A stretch of DNA of 44,069 nucleotides, taken from NCBI GenBank assembly GCA_027624075.1, contig JAQBUH010000018.1:1-44069 (forward strand). The letters are read 5' to 3'. The notes under the pieces were generated by a model, which saw only the letters and a program-made list of their open reading frames with translations, was not told the DNA's origin and searched no databases. The translations under genes were made by a program, and so were the position numbers. Below, one piece after another: positions 24,081 through 32,688 of this stretch. The first letter of the stretch is position 1. Every line of letters starts with the position of its first letter. Source of the stretch: Chloroflexota bacterium. GTDB taxonomy: Bacteria > Chloroflexota > Dehalococcoidia > Lucifugimonadales > Lucifugimonadaceae.

Positions 24081-25229
24081 ATGAAAGCTGTCGTCTACAA
24101 AGAACCATTTCGCGTCGCGGTCGAAAACGTGCCGGACCCGCGCATCCTGCACCCGAACGACGCCATCGTCAGGATCACCTCCTCCTGTATCTGTGGCTCC
24201 GACCTCCACATGTACGAGGGGCGCACGGCAGCGCAGCCGGGGATCGTCTTCGGACACGAAAACATGGGGGTGATCGAGGAGGTCGGCCCCGCGGTCAAGG
24301 ACCGCAAAGCCGGCGACCGCGTCGTGATGCCATTCAACGTCGCGTGCGGCTTCTGCAAGAACTGCCTCGGAGGATTCACAGGGTTCTGCACCACGGTCAA
24401 CCCAGGATTTGCCGGCGGCGCCTACGGGTACGTGGCGATGGGACCATGGACCGGAGGTCAGGCCGAGTACCTGCAGGTGCCGTTTGCCGATTTCAACTGT
24501 CTCCTCCTGCCTCCAGGCAGTGAGCACGAAGCCGATTTCGCGCTCTTAGCGGATATCTTCCCGACGGGTTATCACGGCGCTGAGCTTGCCGGCGTCAGGC
24601 CGGGAGAGAGCGTCGCCGTATTCGGCGCCGGTCCGGTTGGCCTGATGGCCGCGTATGGCAGCCTCATCCGCGGCGCGGCAGAGGTCTATTCAGTCGACCA
24701 TGTTCAGGAGCGCCTCGACAAGGCGGCCGAGATCGGAGCAATACCGATCAACTTTGACGAGGGCGACCCTGTGCGGCAGATCAAGGACCGCCGTGGCGAC
24801 GGCGTCGACAAAGGCATCGACGCTGTCGGCTACCAGGCGACCAAAGCCGGGTCGTCTGCCGTCGGCGGCGAGCAGGACGAGGCACCGAACATTGTGCTAA
24901 ACCAGCTGATAGATGTGGTCAATCCAACTGGAGCGCTTGGCATACCTGGTCTCTACGTGCCGTCAGACCCAGGCGGAGTCGATGAGAACGCCTCCAGGGG
25001 CGCACTGTCCATCAACTTCGGTCGGCTGTTTGAGAAGGGCCTTCGTCTTGGCACAGGCCAGTGCAACGTGAAGCGGTACAACTCGTATCTGCGTGATCTC
25101 ATCATCTCTGGCAGAGCCACACCCAGCTTCGTCGTCTCGCACGAGGTATCGCTCGATGAGGCGCCAGAGGCTTACACGAAGTTCGACCGCAGGGAAGACG
25201 GATACACCAAAGTGATCCTGCACCCGTAG
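24081..25229 (+). CDS. Zn-dependent dehydrogenase, formaldehyde-dehydrogenase-like
   Basis: A 382-residue medium-chain dehydrogenase of the glutathione-independent formaldehyde dehydrogenase (FdhA-like) branch. Catalytic zinc ligands lie in CICGSDLHMYEGR (Cys) and GHENMGVIEEVG (His, Glu). The structural zinc loop CGFCKNCLGGFTGFC provides four Cys. The NAD motif is VAVFGAGPVGLMAA. The long insert after the Rossmann region (AVGYQATKAGSS...) is typical of this branch and not of ordinary alcohol dehydrogenases. ATG 24081 follows AAAGGG. The reaction would be NAD-linked oxidation of an aldehyde hydrate or alcohol; the exact substrate is unknown. Confidence 0.9.
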   Translation: MKAVVYKEPFRVAVENVPDPRILHPNDAIVRITSSCICGSDLHMYEGRTAAQPGIVFGHENMGVIEEVGPAVKDRKAGDRVVMPFNVACGFCKNCLGGFTGFCTTVNPGFAGGAYGYVAMGPWTGGQAEYLQVPFADFNCLLLPPGSEHEADFALLADIFPTGYHGAELAGVRPGESVAVFGAGPVGLMAAYGSLIRGAAEVYSVDHVQERLDKAAEIGAIPINFDEGDPVRQIKDRRGDGVDKGIDAVGYQATKAGSSAVGGEQDEAPNIVLNQLIDVVNPTGALGIPGLYVPSDPGGVDENASRGALSINFGRLFEKGLRLGTGQCNVKRYNSYLRDLIISGRATPSFVVSHEVSLDEAPEAYTKFDRREDGYTKVILHP

Positions 25230-25279
25230 CCGCCGGGCTGAGTTAAGTTCGGAAGCCGGGACTGGCCCGAATACGAGCT

Positions 25280-26386
25280 CTAGTTGATCTTCGGGTCGTT
25301 GTAGGTTTCAGGCGGGTCGACCTGTCCGGGCTGCAGCACCCGGAACGTCTTGCGGTAGACCTGCACCCGGAACCGTCCCTGGTCCAGCACGTAGACGCGG
25401 AAGTTGGCGTCCGTCTTGACGGCGCTGGGCTTCCAGAAGCGCTTCTCCCTGTCCAAATCGACAATGTGGTCGCGCCAGCGAAGCATGTCCGGGTTCGCCA
25501 TCAGCTTGTCCGCGCCGCGCTCGTTCATAGTGGCGTCGCCGATGAACGACTCAATAAAGAGACCTGCAGGGTTGAACTGCAGCACCCGGTCGTTGCCGCG
25601 GTCGCAGATGTAGACGTCTCCGTGTGCGTCCACCGTCACATCGCTCGGCCGGTTGAGCGTGCCCCTGTCGCGGCCAACCTGTGAGATCACCTGCTTGACT
25701 TCACCGTCTGGCGAAAAGCGCTGCACGCGGTCATTCCGCCAGTCCGCAACAAGCACGTCTCCGCTGGCAGGGTCGATGCCAACTCCCCACGGGTGGTTAA
25801 GTTGGCCTGGCTCTGTGCCGAACTCCCCGAAGCCGCGGATGAACCTGCCGTCTCGGGTGAACTGCTGTACCCGGTGAGAGCGGGAGCAAGAGACCCAGAC
25901 TGTGCCGTCCGGCGCGCAGGCGATTCCTGCCGGGGCGTTCAACTGGCCGGCAGCGTCGCCGGGTTCGCCCCAGTGTGCGATTACGTTGCCGTCTGTGTCC
26001 ATCAGGACGACTTTATTGGCCTGCTCGTCCGTGAAGTAGAGAGTTCCGGATGCGTCAGAGTCGCAGCAGACTGGCGCAGGGAATCGCTCTTTGCCAAGCT
26101 CCTCAGGGACGCCGTCGACGATCGGGCTGATGTTGCGAGGGAATTCGTCTTCGATGTTGCAGACGGCGAAGCGGACTCTCGGGAACTGGCCGTTGCTCTC
26201 GTAGCGGTTGAGGACGTATAGCCAGCCGCCTTCTGCGGCGTCCGGGCCAAGGGCCAGGTCCAGGCCACCGTAGAGACCGTCGACGATGAGCCGCTGGCCG
26301 ATTGAGGTCTCGTAGCGGTGGCCCATGCGAAGGAGAGTCGGGTAGGTTGCCTGCACCGGCTCGGCGCGATTGGCTGTTGTTGTCAT
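25280..26386 (-). CDS. NHL-repeat beta-propeller protein
   Basis: A 368-residue propeller with NHL repeats such as QLNAPAGIACAPDGTVWVSC, QLNHPWGVGIDPASGDVLVA and TLNRPSDVTVDAHGDVYICD, each followed by an NDRVQRF-like strand. No signal peptide is seen, so it is presumably cytoplasmic or exported by another route. It is the last gene of a minus-strand cluster after DUF1501 (101-nt gap) and DUF1800, and probably shares their transcript. NHL propellers bind protein or ligands or act as lyases and lactonases; here no catalytic signature is clear. Confidence 0.85.
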   Translation of the reverse strand: MTTTANRAEPVQATYPTLLRMGHRYETSIGQRLIVDGLYGGLDLALGPDAAEGGWLYVLNRYESNGQFPRVRFAVCNIEDEFPRNISPIVDGVPEELGKERFPAPVCCDSDASGTLYFTDEQANKVVLMDTDGNVIAHWGEPGDAAGQLNAPAGIACAPDGTVWVSCSRSHRVQQFTRDGRFIRGFGEFGTEPGQLNHPWGVGIDPASGDVLVADWRNDRVQRFSPDGEVKQVISQVGRDRGTLNRPSDVTVDAHGDVYICDRGNDRVLQFNPAGLFIESFIGDATMNERGADKLMANPDMLRWRDHIVDLDREKRFWKPSAVKTDANFRVYVLDQGRFRVQVYRKTFRVLQPGQVDPPETYNDPKIN

Positions 26387-26487
26387 GTTGCTGTTCTCTG
26401 TCTATGCCTGAAGGTGTCAACTGCCGGCTATCCGCTTCCTCAAACTCAAGTGTCAACTCAGGGAGCGGGAAGACTGCCCTTGTGGGC

Positions 26488-27636
26488 CTATTTGATCGGC
26501 TGGAGCACACCGTCGAACTGCTCAAATGTGCCGTTGACTATCGGCTCCGGCGCTATCCCCATCCAGTCATCCAGCACCGTGGAGTACAGAGACCTGAAGT
26601 CATTATTGAACTGCAAGTCTCCGGAAAGCTGCCTCTCTGGGGCCAGAGAGGGATACTCTCCGTACATCCCGCCGTTCACCCTCTTTCCAACCAGCATCGC
26701 TCCGCCGCCTGACCCGTGGTCCGTGCCGTTGCCGTTATCTCTCACCCGGCGTCCGAACTCGGTAAAGATCATCATCACCACCTCTTCATCTGCGTCGTGC
26801 TCCCGGAGGTCGGCGAAGAAGTCATTTACCGCCTTCGACATCGTTCGCAGCAGCGAGGTCTGCGTCGCGATCTGCGCGCCGTGAGTGTCGAAGCCGCCGT
26901 GCTGAGCGTAGAAGACGCGGGTCCCGATGCCGGACAGGTGGACCTGTGCAATGCCCTTCAGGCTCTGCGACAGCGCGTCGTCCGCATACTCGATAGTTGA
27001 TCTGTAGGTTTCCGGCGTCTTCTGCAGCATGTCGGCGCCGGTCTTGGCGTCGACACCTGTGTTCGAGATGTGTTGAAGCGACATGCTGGCCTCTGCGATC
27101 TCCTCCGGCGCATAGATACAGGTGAAGACCTTCATGGCGCGGCGTTGACGGGCGCCAGGAAGCGATGTCAGCAGGCCGTATCCCTCAAGCTGTGACACGG
27201 AGATGGCCGGGGTACCTCCGAGGTACATCGCCCGCGGCAGCCCCTGGCCGAAGCTGACGCCGGTGCAGACGTTCTGCTTCTGCGGGTCCAACTCCCGGAT
27301 CACCCGGCCGAGCCAGCCCTCCGCAATGACGGCTTCCGGCTCGGCGGTGTGCCAGATGTCCATGGAACGGAAGTGCGACCTGTCCGGCTTCGGATAACCG
27401 ATGCCGGAGATGATGGCGACGTTCCCTGCCTCGTACATCTGCTTTATCTCAGGCAGCGCCGGGTGCAGCCCGTAGTGGCCGTCAATGTGCAGCACCCTGT
27501 CCTCGCTCACGCCGACGGTCTTGCGGAAGTCGTAGTAGAGCGGGTCCCCGTAAGGGATGACCGTGTTGAGGAAGTCGTTTCCGCCCGAAAGCTGGAGCAC
27601 CACGAAGACGGGCTCTCTGGTCGCTGTCGCCGCCAT
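26488..27636 (-). CDS. DUF1501 family protein
   Basis: A 382-residue DUF1501 (COG4102) protein with an alkaline-phosphatase/sulfatase-like fold. Seen are LQLSGGNDFLNTVIPYGD at the N-terminus, HGGFDTHGAQ and FTEFGRRVRDNGNGTDHGSG, the family's metal-site-like motifs. Most family members start with a twin-arginine signal; this one begins MAATATREPVFVVLQL and has none. It follows the DUF1800 gene by 66 nt, the common genomic pairing. AGAGGA lies 6 nt before ATG 27636. Function of the family is unproven. Confidence 0.92.
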   Translation of the reverse strand: MAATATREPVFVVLQLSGGNDFLNTVIPYGDPLYYDFRKTVGVSEDRVLHIDGHYGLHPALPEIKQMYEAGNVAIISGIGYPKPDRSHFRSMDIWHTAEPEAVIAEGWLGRVIRELDPQKQNVCTGVSFGQGLPRAMYLGGTPAISVSQLEGYGLLTSLPGARQRRAMKVFTCIYAPEEIAEASMSLQHISNTGVDAKTGADMLQKTPETYRSTIEYADDALSQSLKGIAQVHLSGIGTRVFYAQHGGFDTHGAQIATQTSLLRTMSKAVNDFFADLREHDADEEVVMMIFTEFGRRVRDNGNGTDHGSGGGAMLVGKRVNGGMYGEYPSLAPERQLSGDLQFNNDFRSLYSTVLDDWMGIAPEPIVNGTFEQFDGVLQPIK

Positions 27637-27702
27637 TTTTTATCCTCTGCTGTTAGTCGAGAATTGCTGGTATCAGTAGGTGAGTGCTCTTGACCTAGCG
27701 TG

Positions 27703-29106
27703 CTACGCCATCTGGAACATTGGCGTCGACGCGATGTACTGGAACACCTCGGTCGCCGTGTCAGGGAAGTCGTCCGCGGCGGTTTCGTAGACAGAGTCCC
27801 GGCCCATCTCGTCGAGGATCGCCGCGCGGCTGTGTGCGTCAATCTCAACGCAGCCGAGATCGTACAGGCAGGCGTCCAGCAACTGCTCAGCAGTCAACTT
27901 ATCGCCATGTGCGGCAACCCGCTCCACAAGCTTCCGCACTCCCGGCGCCTCCAGGTTGCCGAGCCTGTCTGCGGCGAAGTTGATGCGCTCGATGAGGAAA
28001 GCCGAGTCGATCCACTCCCGGCCTGTGTGCCAGCCTTCGACGGTCGGCGGGTTGAGAAGCTCCATGCCCATCGCCTGCGACGCGCCGGAGATCTTGCCCA
28101 GGCCGGATTCGTATGGATTGGTGTGCTGGCCTGTCAGCTTCATCAGGTAAACAACGTGCTCTGCCGGGCTGCGGACACGCTTCCAGCGGGCATCCTTGAA
28201 GTAGCTGGAGTTGAAGAGCGACCTCAGCATTGCGCTTATCTCATAGTCAGAGTCAAAGTAGACCTGCGCAAGCTCTGATATCGCCTCATCGTCAAGTTCG
28301 TCTGATACGAACCACCGGTAGAGGGTCGTTGCGACGAACCGGGCGGTCGCCGGCTGCCTCACGACGATGTCGATGATGTCGTCGCCATTAAAGCGGCCGG
28401 TCTCGCCAAGGAACGTCTTCTCGGAGTCATCGTGATCGTCCTCGCGGTAGACAAAGTTGGTGTCGAACCAGCCATTCGGGTAGCGAGGGATCGTCTGGTC
28501 AATCGTCCACCCACTGAACGAGACGGCGGCGGCGCGAACGTCGTCCTCTGTGTAGTTGCCGCGGCCCATGCTGAACAGCTCCAGCAGCTCACGGCCATAG
28601 TTCTCGTTCACGGCGCCTGCATGGTTGGTGTGCTGGTCCAGCCAGTAGATCATCGCCGGGTTCCGGGAAAGCTGCTGCAGCAGGATGCGGAAGTTCCCCA
28701 TGCCGTGATTTCTCAGCAACTCGATGTGGTCGAGCATGGCGCGGGCGTTGTTCGCTTTTGAGGCAGCCGTGGCGAAGCGGTTGTGCCACATGAGCGCCAC
28801 CTTCTCTTCAAGGTGACGGCTGCTGTTGATCATGCGGTAGAACCAGCGCTTGGCGCCCCAGCGGTACGACTCAAGGTCCGCGTGCTCAATGTTGTAACGC
28901 TCGAGCAGGTCCTCTTCTGGGCGCTCGTACCTGCCGATGTCGATGAGCGCCTCGACATGTTCCTCGTAGGGCCTGCCCGAAAGCTCTTCAAGCTTCCATG
29001 CCGGGAGGCCAAAGGCTGCGCGCCGCGCGAGGTGTGCGAAAAGTGGAAGATCGGTTCGGGCAGGCCGCGCTGCGCGAGCGCCAGGATTCGACGCGGTTGT
29101 GGTCAT
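27703..29106 (-). CDS. DUF1800 family protein
   Basis: A 467-residue DUF1800 (COG5267) protein. Recognisable blocks: FAHLARRAAFGLPAWKLEEL, VALMWHNRFATAASK, NYGRELLELFSMGRGNYTED, the FSGW motif and SSYFKDARWKRVRSPAEHV. ATG 29106 is chosen because GGAGG is 5 nt upstream; a second ATG at 29118 is possible but lies on the ribosome site. No signal peptide is seen. It is the first gene of the DUF1800-DUF1501-NHL cluster. The biochemical role is unknown; the pair is often near outer-surface or exported protein genes in other bacteria. Confidence 0.92.
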   Translation of the reverse strand: MTTTASNPGARAARPARTDLPLFAHLARRAAFGLPAWKLEELSGRPYEEHVEALIDIGRYERPEEDLLERYNIEHADLESYRWGAKRWFYRMINSSRHLEEKVALMWHNRFATAASKANNARAMLDHIELLRNHGMGNFRILLQQLSRNPAMIYWLDQHTNHAGAVNENYGRELLELFSMGRGNYTEDDVRAAAVSFSGWTIDQTIPRYPNGWFDTNFVYREDDHDDSEKTFLGETGRFNGDDIIDIVVRQPATARFVATTLYRWFVSDELDDEAISELAQVYFDSDYEISAMLRSLFNSSYFKDARWKRVRSPAEHVVYLMKLTGQHTNPYESGLGKISGASQAMGMELLNPPTVEGWHTGREWIDSAFLIERINFAADRLGNLEAPGVRKLVERVAAHGDKLTAEQLLDACLYDLGCVEIDAHSRAAILDEMGRDSVYETAADDFPDTATEVFQYIASTPMFQMA

Positions 29107-29373
29107 GGAGACCTCCATGTCCTGTTTGTTGGACCGGGGCCGCTGCACTGGCTTCAAGGATTCAGGCGGCGACGGACGAATCATAACTCGCGGCGAAGGG
29201 ATTGGCGCTGCCGTCTGGATGCGGCGATTAGCCGCTCTGCAGACAGCCCGCGCAGTTCGCTGAGAGGGCGGCGAAAGCTGTGCGCAAGCTGGAAACTGCG
29301 GCCAGGAGGGCCTCTTCGCCCTCGTGCAGAGCATGATGGCCGGGCCGGACGCCTCGTCCAGCAACCCGGCAGG
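29107..29373. other. Gene-free stretch before LuxR relic
   Basis: Upstream of the DUF1800 operon. It should contain that operon's promoter on the minus strand. No clear hexamer pair or operator. Part may be the degraded body of the LuxR-type gene, but I cannot align it. Confidence 0.35.
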
Positions 29374-29550
29374 ACCGGATATACGCGCCAGCCGGACGTT
29401 CTCCGGCTCGTGTCCAGCGGCATCTCGAACGGCCAGAGCGCAGAAACGCTGTTAGTCAGGCGCCACACGGTCAACCGGCAGATCGGCAATCTGATCACCA
29501 ATCTCCTGGTTGTCAGCCGGGCTGCCGAACCGGACAAGGCGCGTCGCAGG
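29374..29550 (+). pseudogene. LuxR-type helix-turn-helix relic
   Basis: One plus-strand frame reads PDVLRLVSSGISNGQSAETL, then LVRRHTVNRQIGNLITNLLV, then VSRAAE. This is the full LuxR/GerE DNA-binding domain layout (vLrLvasGlsNgeIAe.L.vs..TVnrhi.nIl.KLgv.sRaaA). Expected residues at several sites have changed (IA to SA, VS to VR, KL to NL). No start codon, ribosome site or receiver/ATPase body precedes it in frame with any likeness. It is the decayed tail of a regulator gene. Confidence 0.6.
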
Positions 29551-29661
29551 AGCCTTCCTCTGTCCGGCATGGCGTGTCCGCGTGAAGTTGACGAACTCAC
29601 GTTCGGCGACATTGGTCTCCATCAGGTTCACCTGGCCTGACATTCAACGAAGGAGACCACG

Positions 29662-30197
29662 ATGAGCTATTTAACCGGCCGGTCTGTCGCTGCTGGCGCT
29701 CACAGCCGCCATTTCCGGCGGCGCGTCCGGTGGCGCCGTCGCCTCGGCGGATAGCGCCGCTTACAAGACACCGAGGGAACCTGGACCGTTGACGACGCCG
29801 GTGTCATTCATCTGTCCGGGAGCATCAAGGGAACTGTTGAGCAGGTCGAGTTCAACGTTGTCAGCTTCGTGTCTCCAATATTGGAATGGACTGGCGCCGA
29901 AATAGTCCACACGAGCGGCGGCGATCTGTTTGCGTCACAGGCGGGCACGCTTAACGTCGTGACCGGTGAGGTGGAGTTCCTGAGTTCCTGGCCACGTATC
30001 AAGGCGGCACAAGACGCTGGGCCGGCGCATCCGGTGAAGACCACGTCACCGGCGAGCTATTCGAACTGCTCGAGGACGGAACGTCCAATCACGTTGACCG
30101 CCTGGACGGTTGGATCAGCCTCGCCGATGACGATAACGATGACGACGACAGGCGCGGCAGACGCGGCGGGAATGAAGATGACGGTGACGACGATTAG
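29662..30197 (+). pseudogene. Secreted acidic-tailed protein, frameshifted
   Basis: AGGAG lies 6 nt before ATG 29662 (MSYLTGR). A signal peptide, LSLLALTAAISGGASGGAVA, continues in the next frame (from 29684). The mature part, TWTVDDAGVIHLSGSIKGTV and onward, returns to the first frame from about 29761. After VVTGEVEFL an exact tandem duplication of GAGTTCCT (29974-29981 and 29982-29989) shifts the frame again. The true continuation is FLATYQGGTRRWAGASGEDH, ending in an Asp/Arg-rich tail and TAG at 30195-30197. Removing one 8-bp copy restores the frame exactly. The first two shifts compensate each other (about +1 then -1). The intact protein would be about 175 residues, secreted, with a beta-rich domain and DDDNDDDD tail. 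The family is not recognised. Confidence 0.65.
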
Positions 30198-30834
30198 CCG
30201 TTACGTGCCTCAATCGAACCTGTAGCCGTTCCAGAACCGAACGACTCCCCTCATGTCAGTCAACGCGGTCAGCCATAAGCGTCAAGACAATGTTGGCTGG
30301 CTATGAGGGGACGCTCGTTCCATCCACCACGGATTTGCTGTCGGCGGCCGAAGCCTCAAATCCTGGCGTCGACACAAATGAGCCCGCCGACCCGCACATG
30401 TCTACGAACACCGAGAGCCTGGCCGGCGACATCCCGGAACGTCATCGCCGCACCGGTTTCAGCAAGCGCCATCGCCGTAAAGACCGCCGAATGGCTACGG
30501 TGAGGACGTCTGTTCAAATCTTGCCCCTGTAGATGTATTCGCCGGCGCGGTCTGGACGGGCGTGGCAACGCCGGGAGCCTCCTCAACCCATATCCAACGC
30601 GTGGCACAACCTGAGCACGCTTGCCGCACACGCGTTCCATACGGTTCCGGCGCACCCTTGTTTTGAACGGCCTCGATATGGCCTCGATACACCGGCGCCC
30701 GTATGCCGGGCCAGGCGTCTGGCATAACCAGGGTATTGACCGGCTCAGCGTCCGTTGGGCCTGACGCTTCTCTATCTCACACGAACGCTCAGACCGGTAA
30801 CGAAGTGCGGGAAGCACCGGGGTGAATGGCTCAT
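30198..30834. other. Probable decayed sequence before lipoprotein gene
   Basis: About 630 bases with only patchy protein-like phrases in different frames and strands (for example RNVIAAPVSASAIAVKTAEW near 30436-30495, plus). A short duplication, GGCCTCGATA, occurs at about 30669 and 30680. No gene I can name. The lipoprotein promoter should be near the right end. Confidence 0.35.
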
Positions 30835-31962
30835 ATGAACGTGAAACTACTGCTGCCTGCGCTACTTATTGGGATCATCTCTGTCGCCTGCGCTGAGGGC
30901 GTTGGCGCGGTCGATCCATCTTTGGGTGACCAGGCTGGGACGAGCGCGCCGGTCAGGAATATCGCCACCAGCGAGCCTGCAACAGTTACCAGGCTCACCT
31001 CATCTGAGCCAGCCGCCACCTCGGTCGTGCTTGCCACGCCTGTAACCGTTCGCCCCACTTCGGCGCCGCTCCCTGCGGCCACACAGGTCTCCAGAGCAAA
31101 CGCCCCTTCTCCTGCACCATCGGCAACGCCAGTCCGATTCGACCTGAACGCCACTCCCACTCCGCTCTGGACCCCGGTTCCGCCCGCCACCGCAGTACCG
31201 GCTGTGATCCCTTCGCCAACGCCGTTTGTCCAGCCAACAGTTGTGGCGGCGCCAGAAGATCTGTTTGATCCGCTCCTGAACTACCGGTACACGGTCCCGG
31301 CCGACTGGTCGGAGCGTAAGACTCAATCGGCCCTGGTGCTGGCTGATCCGTCCGGTAAGATCAGCGTGAGCATCACCGAGAGCACTTTTGAGCGATGGCG
31401 CTTCCAGACCATCATCGCGCTGGGCGCCACCACATTTCCGGACCGCCCACCCGGCTGGAGCATATGGTCGTCACACTCACTGGGAGTGATCAAGGCAAAC
31501 ACCGCATATGAGTTCCAGTTCAAGGGCGTGAAGAACGGTATCCCGTATCTGCAGTTCATCCACTGGTACGTCTGGGGTGATGTTCACGTCCAGGTGGCCG
31601 CAGATGTCCCTGAATTCGACTGGAACGCGGGCACAAGCGTGCGCAGCACTCTCCAGTCCGTCCTGGACAACTTCGCTCCGCATGATGAGACTCACCTGCT
31701 GACGGGCCAGGACGTGCTCGCGGCAATGTTCGACCGCCTGGATAACAGGCCGAGCGGCATCTACGCCCGCAATGAAGCGCTTCGCATGCGGTTTGAGTTG
31801 ACCTGCCGGGACATCTACACAGACCTGATGAGTGCGCCTGAGTACCTGGGCGGCGGCCTGTGGCAACTGACGGCGCAGACTCTCGAGGGAACAGAGGCAT
31901 GGTGGGTGTTCGAGCCGAACGGCTCGATCATGAGCCTGAACTCAAACTTCAGCAAGTGCTAG
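30835..31962 (+). CDS. Lipoprotein with Pro/Thr-rich stalk
   Basis: About 375 residues. The signal peptide MNVKLLLPALLIGIISVAC ends in a lipobox (SVAC), predicting lipid anchoring. Residues 25-140 are a low-complexity Pro/Thr/Ser/Ala linker. The globular part follows, starting NYRYTVPADWSERKTQSALV, reminiscent of PsbP-like or photosystem-style lipoprotein domains (Y.ipvP..W), and a second small domain after HDETHLLTG. ATG 30835 has GGGGTGA 9 nt upstream; ATG 30826 would put the ribosome site too close. An intrinsic terminator follows at 31987. Function unknown; stalked lipoproteins of this design are common in Chloroflexota. Confidence 0.82.
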   Translation: MNVKLLLPALLIGIISVACAEGVGAVDPSLGDQAGTSAPVRNIATSEPATVTRLTSSEPAATSVVLATPVTVRPTSAPLPAATQVSRANAPSPAPSATPVRFDLNATPTPLWTPVPPATAVPAVIPSPTPFVQPTVVAAPEDLFDPLLNYRYTVPADWSERKTQSALVLADPSGKISVSITESTFERWRFQTIIALGATTFPDRPPGWSIWSSHSLGVIKANTAYEFQFKGVKNGIPYLQFIHWYVWGDVHVQVAADVPEFDWNAGTSVRSTLQSVLDNFAPHDETHLLTGQDVLAAMFDRLDNRPSGIYARNEALRMRFELTCRDIYTDLMSAPEYLGGGLWQLTAQTLEGTEAWWVFEPNGSIMSLNSNFSKC

Positions 31963-31986
31963 GGGTCGAGACCTGCTGGCGTCGAT

Positions 31987-32022
31987 AACAGGAGCGCTTG
32001 GACTGGCGCTCCTGTTTCGTTC
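31987..32022 (+). terminator. Intrinsic terminator after the lipoprotein gene
   Basis: AACAGGAGCGC (31987-31997), loop TTGGACTG, GCGCTCCTGTT (32006-32016), then TCGTTCT. An 11-bp perfect stem with a modest U-run, 24 nt after the stop codon. Confidence 0.8.
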
Positions 32023-32104
32023 TGACGGCTCTGCATAAGGCAATGGCCGGCGGTGTTAGTCTTCGGCTCGCATCGGACGCCGAACCACTGCGACGGACCA
32101 GGCC

Positions 32105-32527
32105 GTGCCAGACCCCACGACAACCGTACTTCCAACTGATCGGCCTGAACTGCGGTTGCGGCATCGCGGCTCCCGGAAGCTGACTGAGCTGCAGGTTGCT
32201 CGCCGGCAGAAGGTGCTCGACCGCATCGAAGTGACGGGCCAGGGGCGCTGGCGGTGGACCGGGCAGGCGAAAACGGCGAGAGGCCAGCGATACCCGCAGG
32301 TCCTGCACTCGCTCCCGGGAGGCGCCACACAGTTGCTTAACGCCCGGCATGTGATCTTCTACCTTGCTACAGGCTGGGTCGCAGCCGACGTGCAGCAGTA
32401 CCGGACGCGCGACGGGGACTCTTTGAACATCCACCCGGACAACCTGGTTCCGACGCCGCCACTGAACAGTCGCCGCAAGACGAACCGCTTCTGGGACACG
32501 AGGCAACTGCGTGCATATTACGGCTGA
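32105..32527 (+). CDS. Degenerate HNH-like protein
   Basis: A 140-residue basic protein whose second half resembles the HNH_3/homing-type nuclease fold. RWRWTGQAKTARGQRYPQVL is like the WxWxGxxxxxGYGxxxV opening, NARHVIFYLATG is like the AHRxxYxLxxG helix, and NIHPDNLVP is like the NxPxNL end. The central His of the nuclease triad seems replaced (QQYRTRDGDSLN, Tyr99 where VxH is expected). GTG 32105 is the only reasonable start; its ribosome site is weak. It could be an inactive nuclease relic or a DNA-binding derivative. No adjacent intron, intein or phage gene explains it. Confidence 0.5.
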   Translation: MPDPTTTVLPTDRPELRLRHRGSRKLTELQVARRQKVLDRIEVTGQGRWRWTGQAKTARGQRYPQVLHSLPGGATQLLNARHVIFYLATGWVAADVQQYRTRDGDSLNIHPDNLVPTPPLNSRRKTNRFWDTRQLRAYYG

Positions 32528-32610
32528 TTGAGAAGACAGACAGACGGAGTGTGACGCCAAGACCGGCAAAGAGAGGGCGCGGGAACTCAAACTCCGCCGC
32601 GCCTCTCCCG

Positions 32611-32660
32611 GCCAATCTGGGCCAGCCTGGGCCTATCTGGGCCTATCTGGGCCAATCCGG
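32611..32660. repeat. 10-bp tandem array GCCTATCTGG x5
   Basis: Five units in exact register: GCCAATCTGG, GCCAGCCTGG, GCCTATCTGG, GCCTATCTGG, GCCAATCCGG. It lies 29 bp beyond the stop codon of the VOC gene (minus) and after the HNH-like gene (plus), between convergent genes. Confidence 0.9.
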
Positions 32661-32688
32661 TGGCTCGTCTGGAGCCAGTCCGGGCTTG

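Noticed and set aside
30356..30817. Minus-strand open frames before the lipoprotein gene
   Set aside because: Arg/Pro-rich composition typical of antisense frames in GC-rich DNA, with no motif.
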